A DNA stretch of 64,000 nucleotides from Ferdinandcohnia humi_A (lineage in GTDB: Bacteria; Bacillota; Bacilli; Bacillales; Bacillaceae_L). Where the stretch lies: assembly GCA_047608075.1 (NCBI GenBank), contig JBLKRX010000017.1:1-64000 (forward strand), given 5' to 3'. A program made the position numbers and the translations under genes. The notes under the pieces are model-generated. The model ran no database searches. It worked only from the letters and a program-made list of their open reading frames with translations, and was not told the DNA's origin. Below, one piece after another: positions 35,298 to 43,829 of this stretch (the first letter of the stretch is position 1; each line of letters opens with the position of its first letter).

Positions 35298-36851
35298 ATG
35301 AAAAAGGCAATCCCATTAATGATTCAAGGTACTCATTCAGATGCTGGAAAGAGCGCAATTGTTACCGCTTTATGCCGAATTTTTGTTCAGGATGGTTTTA
35401 AAACAGCTCCTTTTAAATCGCAAAACATGGCTTTAAATTCTTATATAACGGTAGATGGAAAAGAAATTGGTCGTGCCCAAGGTGTTCAGGCGGAGGCTGC
35501 ACGTATTCTAGCGACAACAGATATGAATCCCATTCTAATTAAACCAAGTGGAAACTATCAATCACAAATTGTTGTACACGGTAAGCCATATAAAAATATG
35601 AGGGCAGGGGAATATCGAGAGGATTTTTTTCAACAAGGCTTACAGTTAATACGCGAATCCTATCAGAAATTATCTGCTAGCTATGATCGTATTGTCATAG
35701 AAGGAGCGGGTAGCCCTGCTGAAATTAATTTAAATGATCGGGAACTAGTCAATATGCGGGTAGCACAGCTTTCGAATGCACCGGTGATTTTAGTTGGAGA
35801 TATTGAAAAGGGAGGGGTGTTTGCTAGTTTAGTAGGAACCTTACAACTCTTAGATCCTGAAGATAGAGAAAGAATCATCGGTGTAATTATCAATAAATTT
35901 AGAGGAGATGTTTCCTTATTACAGCCAGGGTTAACCTGGTTTGAAGAATATACGGGTGTTCCAATTTTAGGGGTTGTTCCATATATTGATGATTTACTGA
36001 TTGAGGCAGAGGATTCTGTTGTGTTAAACAAATATTCTTCTAAGGTGGATGCTTCAAAGGAAATTGATATTGCTGTTATTCGCCATCCGATGATATCCAA
36101 TTTTACTGATATCGATCCTTTTTTTGAGGAACCAGATTGTCATGTTCGGTTTGTAAAGAATGTGGGAGAGTTAGGAGAACCAGATTTACTTATCTTACCA
36201 GGTAGTAAAAATACGATTGAGGATATGATGTCGTTACATCAGACAGGGCTAGCTAATCGGATTTTGGATGTTGCCGAGAAGGACATGATAATCGTTGGTA
36301 TTTGTGGTGGGTACCAAATGTTAGGGAATAGCATTGAGGATACGCATGGAATTGAGTCATCCTTTTCTCAAGTCGAAGGATTAGGACTTATACCGATGAA
36401 AACCTTGATGACCCCTAATAAGACAACGATTCGCTCTGAAGGAATTGCAAGCTTTGGAGACGACCGAATACCCGTAATAGGATATGAAATTCATATGGGT
36501 GAATCTTATTTCGAAAAAGAGTGCAGCAATTTTATCAAGCTTTCTAATCGAATGGAAGGCTCAATTTCGGTGGACAAGCGAATTATTGGAACTTATTTTC
36601 ATGGTATCTTTCATAATGATCTTTTCCGAGAGGCTATTCTGAATGAGATAAGAGTAAAAAAAGGCTTAGAACCGATTTGTAATCGAGCGTCATTTACACA
36701 AAAAAGGGAAGATGGCTTTGATTTGTTAGCAAAGGTTGTTCGTGAAAATATTCAATTAGAACGTATCTACACGCTCATTACCGACTTTCAAAAGGAAAGA
36801 ACTAATAACTATACGATGGGAAAAGGTATAAAAAATGGTAGCTATTTATAG
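35298..36851 (+). CDS. cobQ: Cobyric acid synthase
   Basis: A 517-residue glutamine-dependent enzyme amidating the b, d, e and g side chains of adenosylcobyrinic acid a,c-diamide. The N-terminal P-loop region (QGTHSDAGKSAIVTALCR) and KSQNMALNSY are present, then the glutaminase domain with LLILPGSKNTIEDM, nucleophile Cys in VGICGGYQMLG, and GTYFHGIFHN with the catalytic His. Overlaps cbiB by 17 nt. Confidence 0.94.
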   Translation: MKKAIPLMIQGTHSDAGKSAIVTALCRIFVQDGFKTAPFKSQNMALNSYITVDGKEIGRAQGVQAEAARILATTDMNPILIKPSGNYQSQIVVHGKPYKNMRAGEYREDFFQQGLQLIRESYQKLSASYDRIVIEGAGSPAEINLNDRELVNMRVAQLSNAPVILVGDIEKGGVFASLVGTLQLLDPEDRERIIGVIINKFRGDVSLLQPGLTWFEEYTGVPILGVVPYIDDLLIEAEDSVVLNKYSSKVDASKEIDIAVIRHPMISNFTDIDPFFEEPDCHVRFVKNVGELGEPDLLILPGSKNTIEDMMSLHQTGLANRILDVAEKDMIIVGICGGYQMLGNSIEDTHGIESSFSQVEGLGLIPMKTLMTPNKTTIRSEGIASFGDDRIPVIGYEIHMGESYFEKECSNFIKLSNRMEGSISVDKRIIGTYFHGIFHNDLFREAILNEIRVKKGLEPICNRASFTQKREDGFDLLAKVVRENIQLERIYTLITDFQKERTNNYTMGKGIKNGSYL

Positions 36852-37812
36852 CTTGTTACACGATCCAATCTTTATTTTATTTGCTGCTATTTTTATAGAT
36901 TTATTGATTGGAGACCCACGCTGGCTCCCACATCCTGTTATTCAACTGGGGAGGGTAATTACTTTTTTGGAAAAAAGATGGAATGTGGGAAAACATCGAG
37001 TAGGAAAAGGAGTTTGCCTGACAGTAACAGTTGTTTTACTTGTATTTCTTCTCTCCACTATCCTTATTTTTATCGCATATAAGTTACACCCACTGATAGG
37101 GGTGTTCGTCCAAATTTATTTGATTTCATCGACAATCGCAATAAAGGGCCTTTCGTCTGCTGCAAAAGGAGTCCTATCTCCTTTAGTAAATGGGGATTTA
37201 ATAGAAGCGAGGATTCAACTTAGTATGATTGTAGGTCGTGATACAGAAAGACTTCCAGAAAGTGAAATCGTTAGAGGAACTGTTGAGACTGTTGCCGAAA
37301 ATACGGTAGATGGGATTACAGCACCATTGTTTTGGGCGATGATTGGAGGAGCACCGCTCGCTATGGTATACCGAGCCATTAATACGTTAGACTCGATGGT
37401 GGGATATAAAAATGAAAAGTTTATGCAGTTTGGGTGGGCCTCAGCTAAACTTGATGATCTAGCAAATTGGATACCTGCTAGAATAACTGCTCTATCAATG
37501 TGGCTTGGAGCTTTTCTAATAAAAGGATCAAATACGAGAAATGGATGGAGTGTAACATGGAGGGATGCGAGGAAGCACCCTAGTCCAAATAGTGGATGGT
37601 CAGAGGCTATGGTAGCTGGCTTACTTGAGGTTCAGTTAGGTGGAATTAATTATTATCGCGGAAGAAGGTCAGTAAGGGCAACCATGGGAGATCGAGCGAG
37701 AGAATTAACACAATCAGATATTGGTAAGGCAGTCCATTATATGCATGGGGGATGGATTGTATTTTTTTTGATGGGTATATGTTTCCTTCTTTTACTAAGA
37801 TTGATAAATTGA
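36835..37812 (+). CDS. cbiB: Adenosylcobinamide-phosphate synthase
   Basis: A 325-residue integral membrane enzyme that joins cobyric acid to aminopropanol phosphate. It starts with the family motif DLLIGDPRWLPHPVIQLGR and contains RDTERLPESEIVRGTVETVAENTVDG (here cited in part) and NTLDSMVGYKN. About five membrane helices. The ATG lies within the end of cobQ, so the two are probably translationally coupled. Confidence 0.93.
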   Translation: MVAIYSLLHDPIFILFAAIFIDLLIGDPRWLPHPVIQLGRVITFLEKRWNVGKHRVGKGVCLTVTVVLLVFLLSTILIFIAYKLHPLIGVFVQIYLISSTIAIKGLSSAAKGVLSPLVNGDLIEARIQLSMIVGRDTERLPESEIVRGTVETVAENTVDGITAPLFWAMIGGAPLAMVYRAINTLDSMVGYKNEKFMQFGWASAKLDDLANWIPARITALSMWLGAFLIKGSNTRNGWSVTWRDARKHPSPNSGWSEAMVAGLLEVQLGGINYYRGRRSVRATMGDRARELTQSDIGKAVHYMHGGWIVFFLMGICFLLLLRLIN

Positions 37813-37819
37813 GGTGCTT

Positions 37820-38908
37820 ATGATGAAATGGCCAAATCATGGTGGACAGCCTGAAATAATTAAACAGCTTTTTGATATAAAAACAGATCGGAAATTTCTT
37901 GATTTTAGTGCAAATTTAAATCCGTTTGGTCCGCCTTCATGGCTAAAGAATACCATTCAACGCCATTATGAGACAATTACCCGTTATCCAGATCCATCGT
38001 ATTCTAAAAGTAGTGAGGCAGTGGCGATTCATGAAGGTGTTGAGCAAAACAATATCCTCTTAACAAATGGGGGAGCGGAGGCAATTTTTTTAGCAGCGAA
38101 GTTTTTCGAAAAAGGAAAAGCAATCATTGTTCAGCCTACCTTTTTGGAATATGAACGAGCCTGCAGGCACTACCATATTGATGTGGAAGATGTCTTATAT
38201 GAGTCAGGAAATGGCTTCAAGTTATTGATGCCTTCATTGATAGAAAAGCTTAAGGAAAAAGATGTTGTCTTTCTTTGCCGTCCTAATAACCCAACAGGTA
38301 CAGTTTTTCCTAAAGAAGATTTGCAATTATTAGTAGAGGAGGGGAAAAAAGCAGGGACATATATAGTTGTTGACGAAGCTTTTCTTGATTTTCTACCGTC
38401 CTCAACACCTAGCTTATCAAACTGGATCGCTTCCTACCCAAATATCATTTTATTACGTTCATTAACAAAAATGTATACAATACCAGGGCTAAGAATTGGA
38501 TTTTTGATGGCTCATCCTAGCATTATTAATGTATTGAAAAATGAACAAATTCCTTGGAGCATTAACTCATTAGTAGATGCAGTAGTTCCTAACCTGTTAG
38601 AAGATCGTAGCTTTGTCGAACATACGCGAGCTTGGCTGCATGAACAGTCCGAGTATGTAAGGAGGACCTTACTATCACTTGATTATTATATGTCCCCTTC
38701 ACAAGTGAACTTTTACCTTTTGCAGGATAAGAAACAGCCGAAGAGAACGGAGGATCTTTTTCTTTTTTTAATGGAGCATGGAATCGTAACCCGACACACC
38801 CATAATTTTAAAGGCCTAAATGGTGAATTTTTACGAATTGCTATAAGGTCAAAGGATGAAAATAGACAATTACTATCCGTACTCCAAAAGTGGAGAAATG
38901 AAACGTGA
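37820..38908 (+). CDS. cobD: Threonine-phosphate decarboxylase
   Basis: A PLP enzyme of the histidinol-phosphate aminotransferase fold that makes aminopropanol phosphate for CbiB. Motifs: FSANLNPFGPPSWL, CRPNNPTGTVFP, VVDEAFLDF (Asp binding PLP), the Lys in SLTKMYTIPGLRIGF and a final FLRIAIRS. GAGGTG stands before two adjacent ATGs, 37820 and 37823; either may be used. It overlaps cobU by 4 nt. No kinase for threonine (PduX type) is seen nearby. Confidence 0.9.
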   Translation: MMKWPNHGGQPEIIKQLFDIKTDRKFLDFSANLNPFGPPSWLKNTIQRHYETITRYPDPSYSKSSEAVAIHEGVEQNNILLTNGGAEAIFLAAKFFEKGKAIIVQPTFLEYERACRHYHIDVEDVLYESGNGFKLLMPSLIEKLKEKDVVFLCRPNNPTGTVFPKEDLQLLVEEGKKAGTYIVVDEAFLDFLPSSTPSLSNWIASYPNIILLRSLTKMYTIPGLRIGFLMAHPSIINVLKNEQIPWSINSLVDAVVPNLLEDRSFVEHTRAWLHEQSEYVRRTLLSLDYYMSPSQVNFYLLQDKKQPKRTEDLFLFLMEHGIVTRHTHNFKGLNGEFLRIAIRSKDENRQLLSVLQKWRNET

Positions 38909-39456
38909 TTATCTTTATATCTGGTGGTGCAAGATCGGGGAAAAGTCAATTTGCAGAGGAAACTGCTCTTTCGCTATTTCATAAAGCAAAGGGGAAGAAT
39001 CATAGAGCCACTCTTTATTACATTGCTACAGCCAAAAACAGTGATGACGAAATGGAAGAACGAATTCGAATTCATCGGAAAAATAGAGGGATTGAATGGC
39101 AAACAGTTGAGGAATCCTTTGACATTCTCCCTATTCTAATAAACTGCAGACAAGAAGACGTTATTCTAATCGATTGCTTAACAATATGGGTAAGCAATGT
39201 TCTGTTTGAGTTGGGATATAGTCAGGAAAGAATAGAAGATGCCGTTAGTAGCTGGTTACGCTTCGCACAGGAAAAACAAATTCACCTTCTTATTGTTTCA
39301 AATGATGTAAATGAAGAAATCCCCTTTTCTGATAAAGCTGTACTTACATACCTGTATTCCTTGCAGCGACTCCATCAAAAAATTGTAAACCAATCTGAAT
39401 TGGTTGTTCAGCTTCAAGCAGGGATTCCTACCTTTTGGAAAGGGGAACTGGTATGA
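38905..39456 (+). CDS. cobU: Adenosylcobinamide kinase / adenosylcobinamide-phosphate guanylyltransferase
   Basis: A 183-residue bifunctional enzyme that phosphorylates adenosylcobinamide and activates it with GMP. The P-loop FISGGARSGKSQFAEE and His57 in ERIRIHRKNR, the residue that carries GMP, are both present, as are DVILIDCLTIWVSN and LLIVSNDVNEEI. It overlaps cobD and cobS by 4 nt each. A shorter homologue lacking the His is at 40759. Confidence 0.93.
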   Translation: MIIFISGGARSGKSQFAEETALSLFHKAKGKNHRATLYYIATAKNSDDEMEERIRIHRKNRGIEWQTVEESFDILPILINCRQEDVILIDCLTIWVSNVLFELGYSQERIEDAVSSWLRFAQEKQIHLLIVSNDVNEEIPFSDKAVLTYLYSLQRLHQKIVNQSELVVQLQAGIPTFWKGELV

Positions 39457-40211
39457 AACAAATTGTTTTTGGATTTTTACATGCTGTTCAATTTTTAACA
39501 CGAATTCCAATTCCCTTTCAATGTCCTTGGAACGACCAAATAAGCAGATGGGCGATTAGAAGCTATCCACTTGTTGGTGTCATACTGGGCTTGATTATCA
39601 ATATTACTTTATTGTTGCTTAGTCCTTATCTTCCTGTACCAATTATGACATTACTACTACTTTCTTTATGGGTATGGATGACTGGTGGCTTACATTTAGA
39701 TGGTTGGATGGATGTAGCAGATGCAGTAGGCTCAAATGCTCCTCTTGAAAGAAAGTGGGAGATAATGAAAGACCCTCATGTTGGTAGTTTTGGAACCATT
39801 GCACTTTGTTTTTTACTAGCTTGGAAGATTTTATTGATATATGAATTGCTGGAGTTGAATGTTCCAATCTATTCTTTCCTTTTCGTTATAGGTTTTTCCC
39901 GACTTGGGGCAGTCATTTTTATGATTCTGTTGCCTCTAGCAAAGCAGCAGGGCTTAGCATGGGAATGGAGGAAAAATCTTCATCGAATCGATGCTTTGTA
40001 TGCAACTCTACCTTTGATTACGGTTTTACTTTTTTTTCATGATCTTCTATTTTTTATACCTATTTACGCATTGTTTTTTGGCTTGTTTGGAGCTTGGATC
40101 ATGCACACATTTAAAGGTATTAATGGAGATTTACTAGGTACAGCGATTGAAGGAGGGGAATTATGGGGACTAGCCGTCACATGGATTTATTTCTTGTTCG
40201 TCATGCCATAA
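39453..40211 (+). CDS. cobS: Adenosylcobinamide-GDP ribazoletransferase (cobalamin synthase)
   Basis: A 252-residue membrane enzyme that joins adenosylcobinamide-GDP and alpha-ribazole (phosphate) in the last assembly steps. Motifs FLTRIPIPF, HLDGWMDVADAVGS and KDPHVGSFGTIAL are typical; several membrane helices follow. ATG 39453 is chosen because GGAAAGGGG precedes it. It overlaps cobU by 4 nt and cobC by 49 nt. Confidence 0.93.
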   Translation: MKQIVFGFLHAVQFLTRIPIPFQCPWNDQISRWAIRSYPLVGVILGLIINITLLLLSPYLPVPIMTLLLLSLWVWMTGGLHLDGWMDVADAVGSNAPLERKWEIMKDPHVGSFGTIALCFLLAWKILLIYELLELNVPIYSFLFVIGFSRLGAVIFMILLPLAKQQGLAWEWRKNLHRIDALYATLPLITVLLFFHDLLFFIPIYALFFGLFGAWIMHTFKGINGDLLGTAIEGGELWGLAVTWIYFLFVMP

Positions 40212-40804
40212 CGGATTGGAATAAGCAAAAAAGGTATGTAGGACATACTGATCGTAAAGTAGTAAAAAGTAAACTCTCTCAGCTTGCAAACTTACAAAAA
40301 GCATTACAAAAAATTAGCTTTGATTATGTGTATACAAGTGATTTACGACGTTGCCAGGAAACAATAGCTTATTTACACATTCCTGCACATATTATTAAAG
40401 ATGCTAGATTAAGAGAAATGAACTTCGGAGATTGGGAAGGAAAGACGTATGATGAGCTAAAAGACGAGAAAACGTATCAAGATTGGCTTGAAAATTGGGA
40501 GGCTAACTCAATACCAAACGGGGAATCTGCTGATGCATTCAAATCTAGAATCGATTCTTTTCTTATTGACTTATTTACACTAAAAACTGAAAAAGCACCT
40601 GATGAGAAAAAGCAAATTCTTGTAGTAACCCACGGAGGAGTTATTCGCTATATTGTTTCGAAATATGTAGCTTCTTCAGCTTTTTGGGAGCTTTCTGTGA
40701 TCCATGGACAAGGTGTTCAGCTATCATTTAACTTTATTCAGCAGAAGGGGGAATGGGAATGCAGCTCATTATTGGCGGTGCCTTTTCAGGGAAAAGAAAG
40801 ATAG
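40163..40804 (+). CDS. cobC: Alpha-ribazole phosphatase (histidine phosphatase family)
   Basis: A 213-residue phosphatase that removes the phosphate from alpha-ribazole phosphate or the cobalamin 5'-phosphate product. The family motif reads LVRHAIT with the catalytic His at residue 14; the second core motif is VVTHGGVIRYI. The ATG at 40163 has a strong AGGAGGGG before it and lies 49 nt inside cobS, giving a six-residue extension before MDLFLVRH. Its end overlaps the next gene by 46 nt. Confidence 0.88.
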   Translation: MGTSRHMDLFLVRHAITDWNKQKRYVGHTDRKVVKSKLSQLANLQKALQKISFDYVYTSDLRRCQETIAYLHIPAHIIKDARLREMNFGDWEGKTYDELKDEKTYQDWLENWEANSIPNGESADAFKSRIDSFLIDLFTLKTEKAPDEKKQILVVTHGGVIRYIVSKYVASSAFWELSVIHGQGVQLSFNFIQQKGEWECSSLLAVPFQGKER

Positions 40805-41187
40805 TTAAGGGAAAGTATGAGACGTGTAGTTGGATATCAGCTTATAACGGAGATTCAATTATGGATTGGAAAACAAAATGGGAACACGGAACTACATTAG
40901 TAATGGAAGGTTGGGAAAAATGGATTGCAGCCGAGCTACCCAATAGTGAAAACAATGATGACATTCGACGTAATTTTAACTCCCTTTTTATGGAATTCCT
41001 TGCGCAGGAGCATAAAAGAAAGAATCATATAGTCTTAATTATGTTAGAGGTTGGGAAAGGGATTGTACCGCTTTATAAAGACGATAGAAGGCTGCGAGAT
41101 CTTATGGGGTGGGTTTCTCAGGATGCTGCAAGGTTGTCAATGGAAGTAGAATTTGTCTGGAATGGGTTATCTAAAAGAGTAAAATAA
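40759..41187 (+). CDS. CobU-like protein, probably not a full kinase/transferase
   Basis: A 142-residue protein with a CobU-like start (LIIGGAFSGKRKIVKG) and end (EVGKGIVPLYKDDRRLRDLMG). It is about 40 residues shorter than the true CobU at 38905. It lacks the RIxxHxxxR segment whose His forms the GMP intermediate, and its P-loop reads GAFSGKR, with Arg in place of Ser/Thr after the Lys. So it should not act as a normal guanylyltransferase. It may be regulatory, a partner of another cob enzyme, or decaying. ATG 40759 is chosen because AAGGGGG is 8 nt upstream. Confidence 0.7.
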   Translation: MQLIIGGAFSGKRKIVKGKYETCSWISAYNGDSIMDWKTKWEHGTTLVMEGWEKWIAAELPNSENNDDIRRNFNSLFMEFLAQEHKRKNHIVLIMLEVGKGIVPLYKDDRRLRDLMGWVSQDAARLSMEVEFVWNGLSKRVK

Positions 41188-41226
41188 ATATACATAAGGA
41201 TCAGATCATGGAAGGGTGACTTTCAT

Positions 41227-42048
41227 TTGAAGTTAATATCTATTTGTCCCAGTAATACAGAATTAGTAGCTTACCTCGGGTTAACTTCTTCTTTAATAGG
41301 CGTTGATGACTATTCAGATTGGCCTGAGAGTGTAAACTCATTACCGAGGCTAGGTCCTGACCTAAATATTAATATGGATAAGGTGGAGGAGTTAAAGCCT
41401 GACTTAGTATTAGCATCCCTCACAGTACCTGGAATGGAACGAAATATCGATGAACTGAAGAAGAGAAACATACCATATATCATCGTACCAAACCCTACTT
41501 CTTTACAAGAGGTTGGCGAAAGCTTACTTTTTGTCGGAAAAGCAACAAATGTCGAGGACAAAGCCAAAGAATGTTTTGATACATATAATCGAATACTAGA
41601 AAACTATCGTTTGTTATCAAATAAAGTCACCAACCGGAAAAACATCTATTGGGAATGGTGGGCTAAACCTATTTTTACACCAGGAGCTACCAATTGGTTA
41701 ACTGAAATTAGTGAGCTAGCAGGAGGAAAAAACGTCTTTCAAGATAAACCTCAAGCAAGTGTTCAAACAGATTGGGAGGAAGTTAAAGAAAGAAATCCTG
41801 ATGTTATGTGCATTATATGGGTGGGAGTACAAAAGGAAAAGGTTAATCCAAAGGTAATCTTAAAACGCCCTCAGTCAGAGCAAATGAAGGCTATTAAAAA
41901 CAATCAATTGTATATATTAGAAGAACTAATATTTTGTAGACCTTCACCAAGATTATTACTCGGTTTAAATAAAATAGCAAGTATTCTTCACCCTACTATT
42001 TTTCCACCATTTAATAGCCAGGGGGACGGTTCTTCCGGTTCACTTTGA
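41227..42048 (+). CDS. BtuF-like cobalamin-binding protein without signal peptide
   Basis: A 273-residue protein like the binding domain of BtuF (ISICPSNTELVAYLGLTSSLIGVDDYSDWP, GATNWLTEISELAGGKN). It begins directly at the domain with no signal peptide or lipobox, so it should stay in the cytoplasm unless the start is wrong. TTG 41227 follows GGAAGGGTG. The last residues (SQGDGSSGSL) and the stop codon come from the left arm of a palindromic repeat, so the native end was replaced or extended. It may handle corrinoids inside the cell. Last gene of the cobalamin locus. Confidence 0.78.
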   Translation: MKLISICPSNTELVAYLGLTSSLIGVDDYSDWPESVNSLPRLGPDLNINMDKVEELKPDLVLASLTVPGMERNIDELKKRNIPYIIVPNPTSLQEVGESLLFVGKATNVEDKAKECFDTYNRILENYRLLSNKVTNRKNIYWEWWAKPIFTPGATNWLTEISELAGGKNVFQDKPQASVQTDWEEVKERNPDVMCIIWVGVQKEKVNPKVILKRPQSEQMKAIKNNQLYILEELIFCRPSPRLLLGLNKIASILHPTIFPPFNSQGDGSSGSL

Positions 42049-42070
42049 ACCAGAAGAACCGTCCCTTTGG
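42018..42070. repeat. Palindromic repeat, copy 2 (inside a gene end)
   Basis: GGGACGGTTCTTCCGGTTC and GAACCAGAAGAACCGTCCC pair fully, with one T-C change giving a G.U in the stem. The stop codon of the BtuF-like gene (42046-42048) is in its loop side. Confidence 0.85.
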
Positions 42071-42167
42071 TTTATTTCGATTAATAATATAGTCAAAGAA
42101 TTGTCCCTGAATAGGTACAATTCTTTTTTTTGCCTATATTTTTAAAAATGAGTCTAAAGTCCTGTCT

Positions 42168-42181
42168 TCCTGTAAGTAGGA
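42168..42181. promoter_or_regulatory. Operator-like palindrome 1
   Basis: TCCTGTAAGTAGGA, an imperfect copy of the palindrome found in better form at 42253 and 42325. It is the site furthest from the XRE genes. Confidence 0.45.
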
Positions 42182-42252
42182 CGTGTATGTAGTTATGTTC
42201 CTAACACTATTAACTAAGAATCATACTTCAAAGGGACTCCTACTTGCTCTCT

Positions 42253-42266
42253 TCCCGTATACGGGA
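42253..42266. promoter_or_regulatory. Operator-like palindrome 2
   Basis: TCCCGTATACGGGA, a perfect 14-bp palindrome about 30 bp upstream of the TATAAT at 42297. Probably bound by one of the XRE proteins encoded downstream. Confidence 0.6.
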
Positions 42267-42324
42267 CAAAAAATAAAGTTTGGAATGAAACACCATTATA
42301 ATAAGGGTATATTTTAAATTATTT

Positions 42325-42338
42325 TCCCGTTTACAGGA
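42325..42338. promoter_or_regulatory. Operator-like palindrome 3
   Basis: TCCCGTTTACAGGA, 23 bp after the TATAAT at 42297-42302 and 62 bp before the first XRE gene. Together with palindrome 2 it brackets the promoter, as autoregulatory operators do. Confidence 0.55.
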
Positions 42339-42399
42339 TTTGAGTGGAGAGTTATACTCTGTTTACACTAAATAATTGAATATAGGCGAGGCGATAAAC

Positions 42400-42840
42400 A
42401 TGAGCAATTCAAAAGAGTTTCATTATCCTGATTTACCAGACGAAATTAAACGGAAGAGAAAAGAATTGAATCTTTCCTTGGAGCAATCAGTTGCAAAGAT
42501 TAAAGAAGTGACAGGTGTTGAAATCTCCCGTTCTACTTTGCAAAGGATAGAAAATCATAAGCAAAATCCACCCTTTGATACAATGTTTGTCATTGCCTAT
42601 ACATTAGGTATTGATATGATAGGCATTTTACGAAAATTGTATTTTAGAAATAAAATTAGACCTTCAACGTTTGATAACACTGACGAACATCTTGAAGATT
42701 TAAAACAAACGTTAATGGGGTTTAACTTAAGCTACTTAGAAGCAATTGAAATCATAAAACTTCATGTAGAAGTAAGAGATAAAATGAATAGCATCACAGG
42801 CAAAAGAGTTACTAAAAACATTACTAACAAGGAGAAATAA
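42400..42840 (+). CDS. XRE-family HTH regulator 1
   Basis: A 146-residue protein with a Cro/CI-type HTH in residues about 10-75 (IKRKRKELNLSLEQSVAKI, ISRSTLQRIENHKQNPPFDTMF) and a helical C-terminus of unknown role. ATG 42400 is chosen because AGGCGAGG is 8 nt upstream; TTG 42376 is inside that leader. It is followed after 3 nt by a second XRE gene. Likely to bind the three palindromes upstream and control its own operon. Confidence 0.8.
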   Translation: MSNSKEFHYPDLPDEIKRKRKELNLSLEQSVAKIKEVTGVEISRSTLQRIENHKQNPPFDTMFVIAYTLGIDMIGILRKLYFRNKIRPSTFDNTDEHLEDLKQTLMGFNLSYLEAIEIIKLHVEVRDKMNSITGKRVTKNITNKEK

Positions 42841-42843
42841 ATT

Positions 42844-43485
42844 ATGAAAAAATATGATCAATTCCGTTTATATGCAGCTGAAATGAAAATGAAGGAACCA
42901 CTTGCTATATTTAAGCGTTTAGAAGAATCAGATGGAAAAGAAGACGAGAATGACTTAAATCAAATCAGTAAAATGATAGACGAATCAAACATGCCAGATG
43001 CCATGAGAAAAGTCTTAAGGAGCAAGCATCGTGTTCTAACCAAAAGGCTAAAATGCGGTGTGCCATCTTATTTTCCCGAACGAGTTAAAATGTATAGAGA
43101 TAGCTTACGATTGACTATGAACGAAGCAGCAAGGAAAACAAATGGCATGGTATCAGTTGCATACTGGTCAAGAATTGAAAAAGGACAACGTAAACAACTA
43201 AGTACCTCTACTATCAAGGCTATTGCAGATGTTTTAGAAGTTCCTATGACTGAGCTTTTAGGATTGTCAGTGGAGAAAGAAATGGAGAAGAAACAAATTC
43301 CTTTAAACCAAATGATTCTTGAAAACAATTGGACGATTAATGAAACAGAAGTGTCAATGGAACAAAAAAAGGGTATCTTAAACCTTTTGGAAACTATCCA
43401 TAATACTTCATGGTCTCATGAATCTAAACACATAGAAACACTATCAATCTTTAAAGCAATTAATGACTATAAAACACAGTTTTAG
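42844..43485 (+). CDS. XRE-family HTH regulator 2
   Basis: A 213-residue protein. A helical N-terminal region (about 1-75) precedes the HTH (about 78-142: YRDSLRLTMNEAARKT, SVAYWSRIEKGQRKQLSTSTIKAIADVLEVPMTELLG). The C-terminus (about 145-213) is helical with no recognised family. It starts 3 nt after regulator 1, so the two are co-transcribed. An N-terminal extension before the HTH is less common and may be a partner-binding part. Confidence 0.8.
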   Translation: MKKYDQFRLYAAEMKMKEPLAIFKRLEESDGKEDENDLNQISKMIDESNMPDAMRKVLRSKHRVLTKRLKCGVPSYFPERVKMYRDSLRLTMNEAARKTNGMVSVAYWSRIEKGQRKQLSTSTIKAIADVLEVPMTELLGLSVEKEMEKKQIPLNQMILENNWTINETEVSMEQKKGILNLLETIHNTSWSHESKHIETLSIFKAINDYKTQF

Positions 43486-43506
43486 AACTTATAGGAGGTA
43501 TGGGTG

Positions 43507-43614
43507 ATGACAACATTTTTCCGAAATGAAACAGTAATCAATATTACAGGGGATTTAACGGCTATAGGAGTGGGGACGATCCTTGGTGCCATCGTAAAAT
43601 CTGTTTTCTATTAA
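43507..43614 (+). CDS. 35-residue hydrophobic peptide
   Basis: ATG 43507 to TAA, with AGGAGGT about 9 nt upstream. The peptide has a short polar start (MTTFFRNETVIN) and a hydrophobic, Gly-rich second half (LTAIGVGTILGAIVKSVF) able to span a membrane. It lies 21 nt after the second XRE gene. It could be a membrane-acting small protein; no family is recognised. Confidence 0.5.
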   Translation: MTTFFRNETVINITGDLTAIGVGTILGAIVKSVFY

Positions 43615-43632
43615 GAAAGGGAGTTGTGGAAT

Positions 43633-43785
43633 GTGAACACTTTTCGAAAAGAGCATAAAACAACAGTTAGAACAGGAAGTCTGGATTCCTCCGGGGATGA
43701 TTTTAGATACTCCTTTTATGGTGAAAAGTTAAAACGGGATAAAAGGGCGGATGCATTGTGGACTCACTTTGAGTGGGATTATTGA
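43633..43785 (+). CDS. 50-residue charged small protein
   Basis: GTG 43633 to TGA, with AAGGGAG about 10 nt upstream. The product is strongly charged and aromatic-rich (FRYSFYGEKLKRDKRADALWTH), with no membrane segment. It stands 18 nt after the hydrophobic peptide ORF, so they are probably one operon. Not recognised. Confidence 0.45.
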   Translation: MNTFRKEHKTTVRTGSLDSSGDDFRYSFYGEKLKRDKRADALWTHFEWDY

Positions 43786-43829
43786 ACATTCCCCTCCGTA
43801 CGAATCACAATAGAACCTAGGGGAGGCAA

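Larger units (their letters stand above)
42049..42399. other. Regulatory region before the XRE cluster
   Basis: No gene. It contains the end of repeat copy 2, three operator-like palindromes (listed separately) and a perfect TATAAT at 42297-42302. The sequence 17 bp upstream of that -10 is TAAAGT, a poor -35, which suggests the promoter depends on an activator or is weak. Confidence 0.5.
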
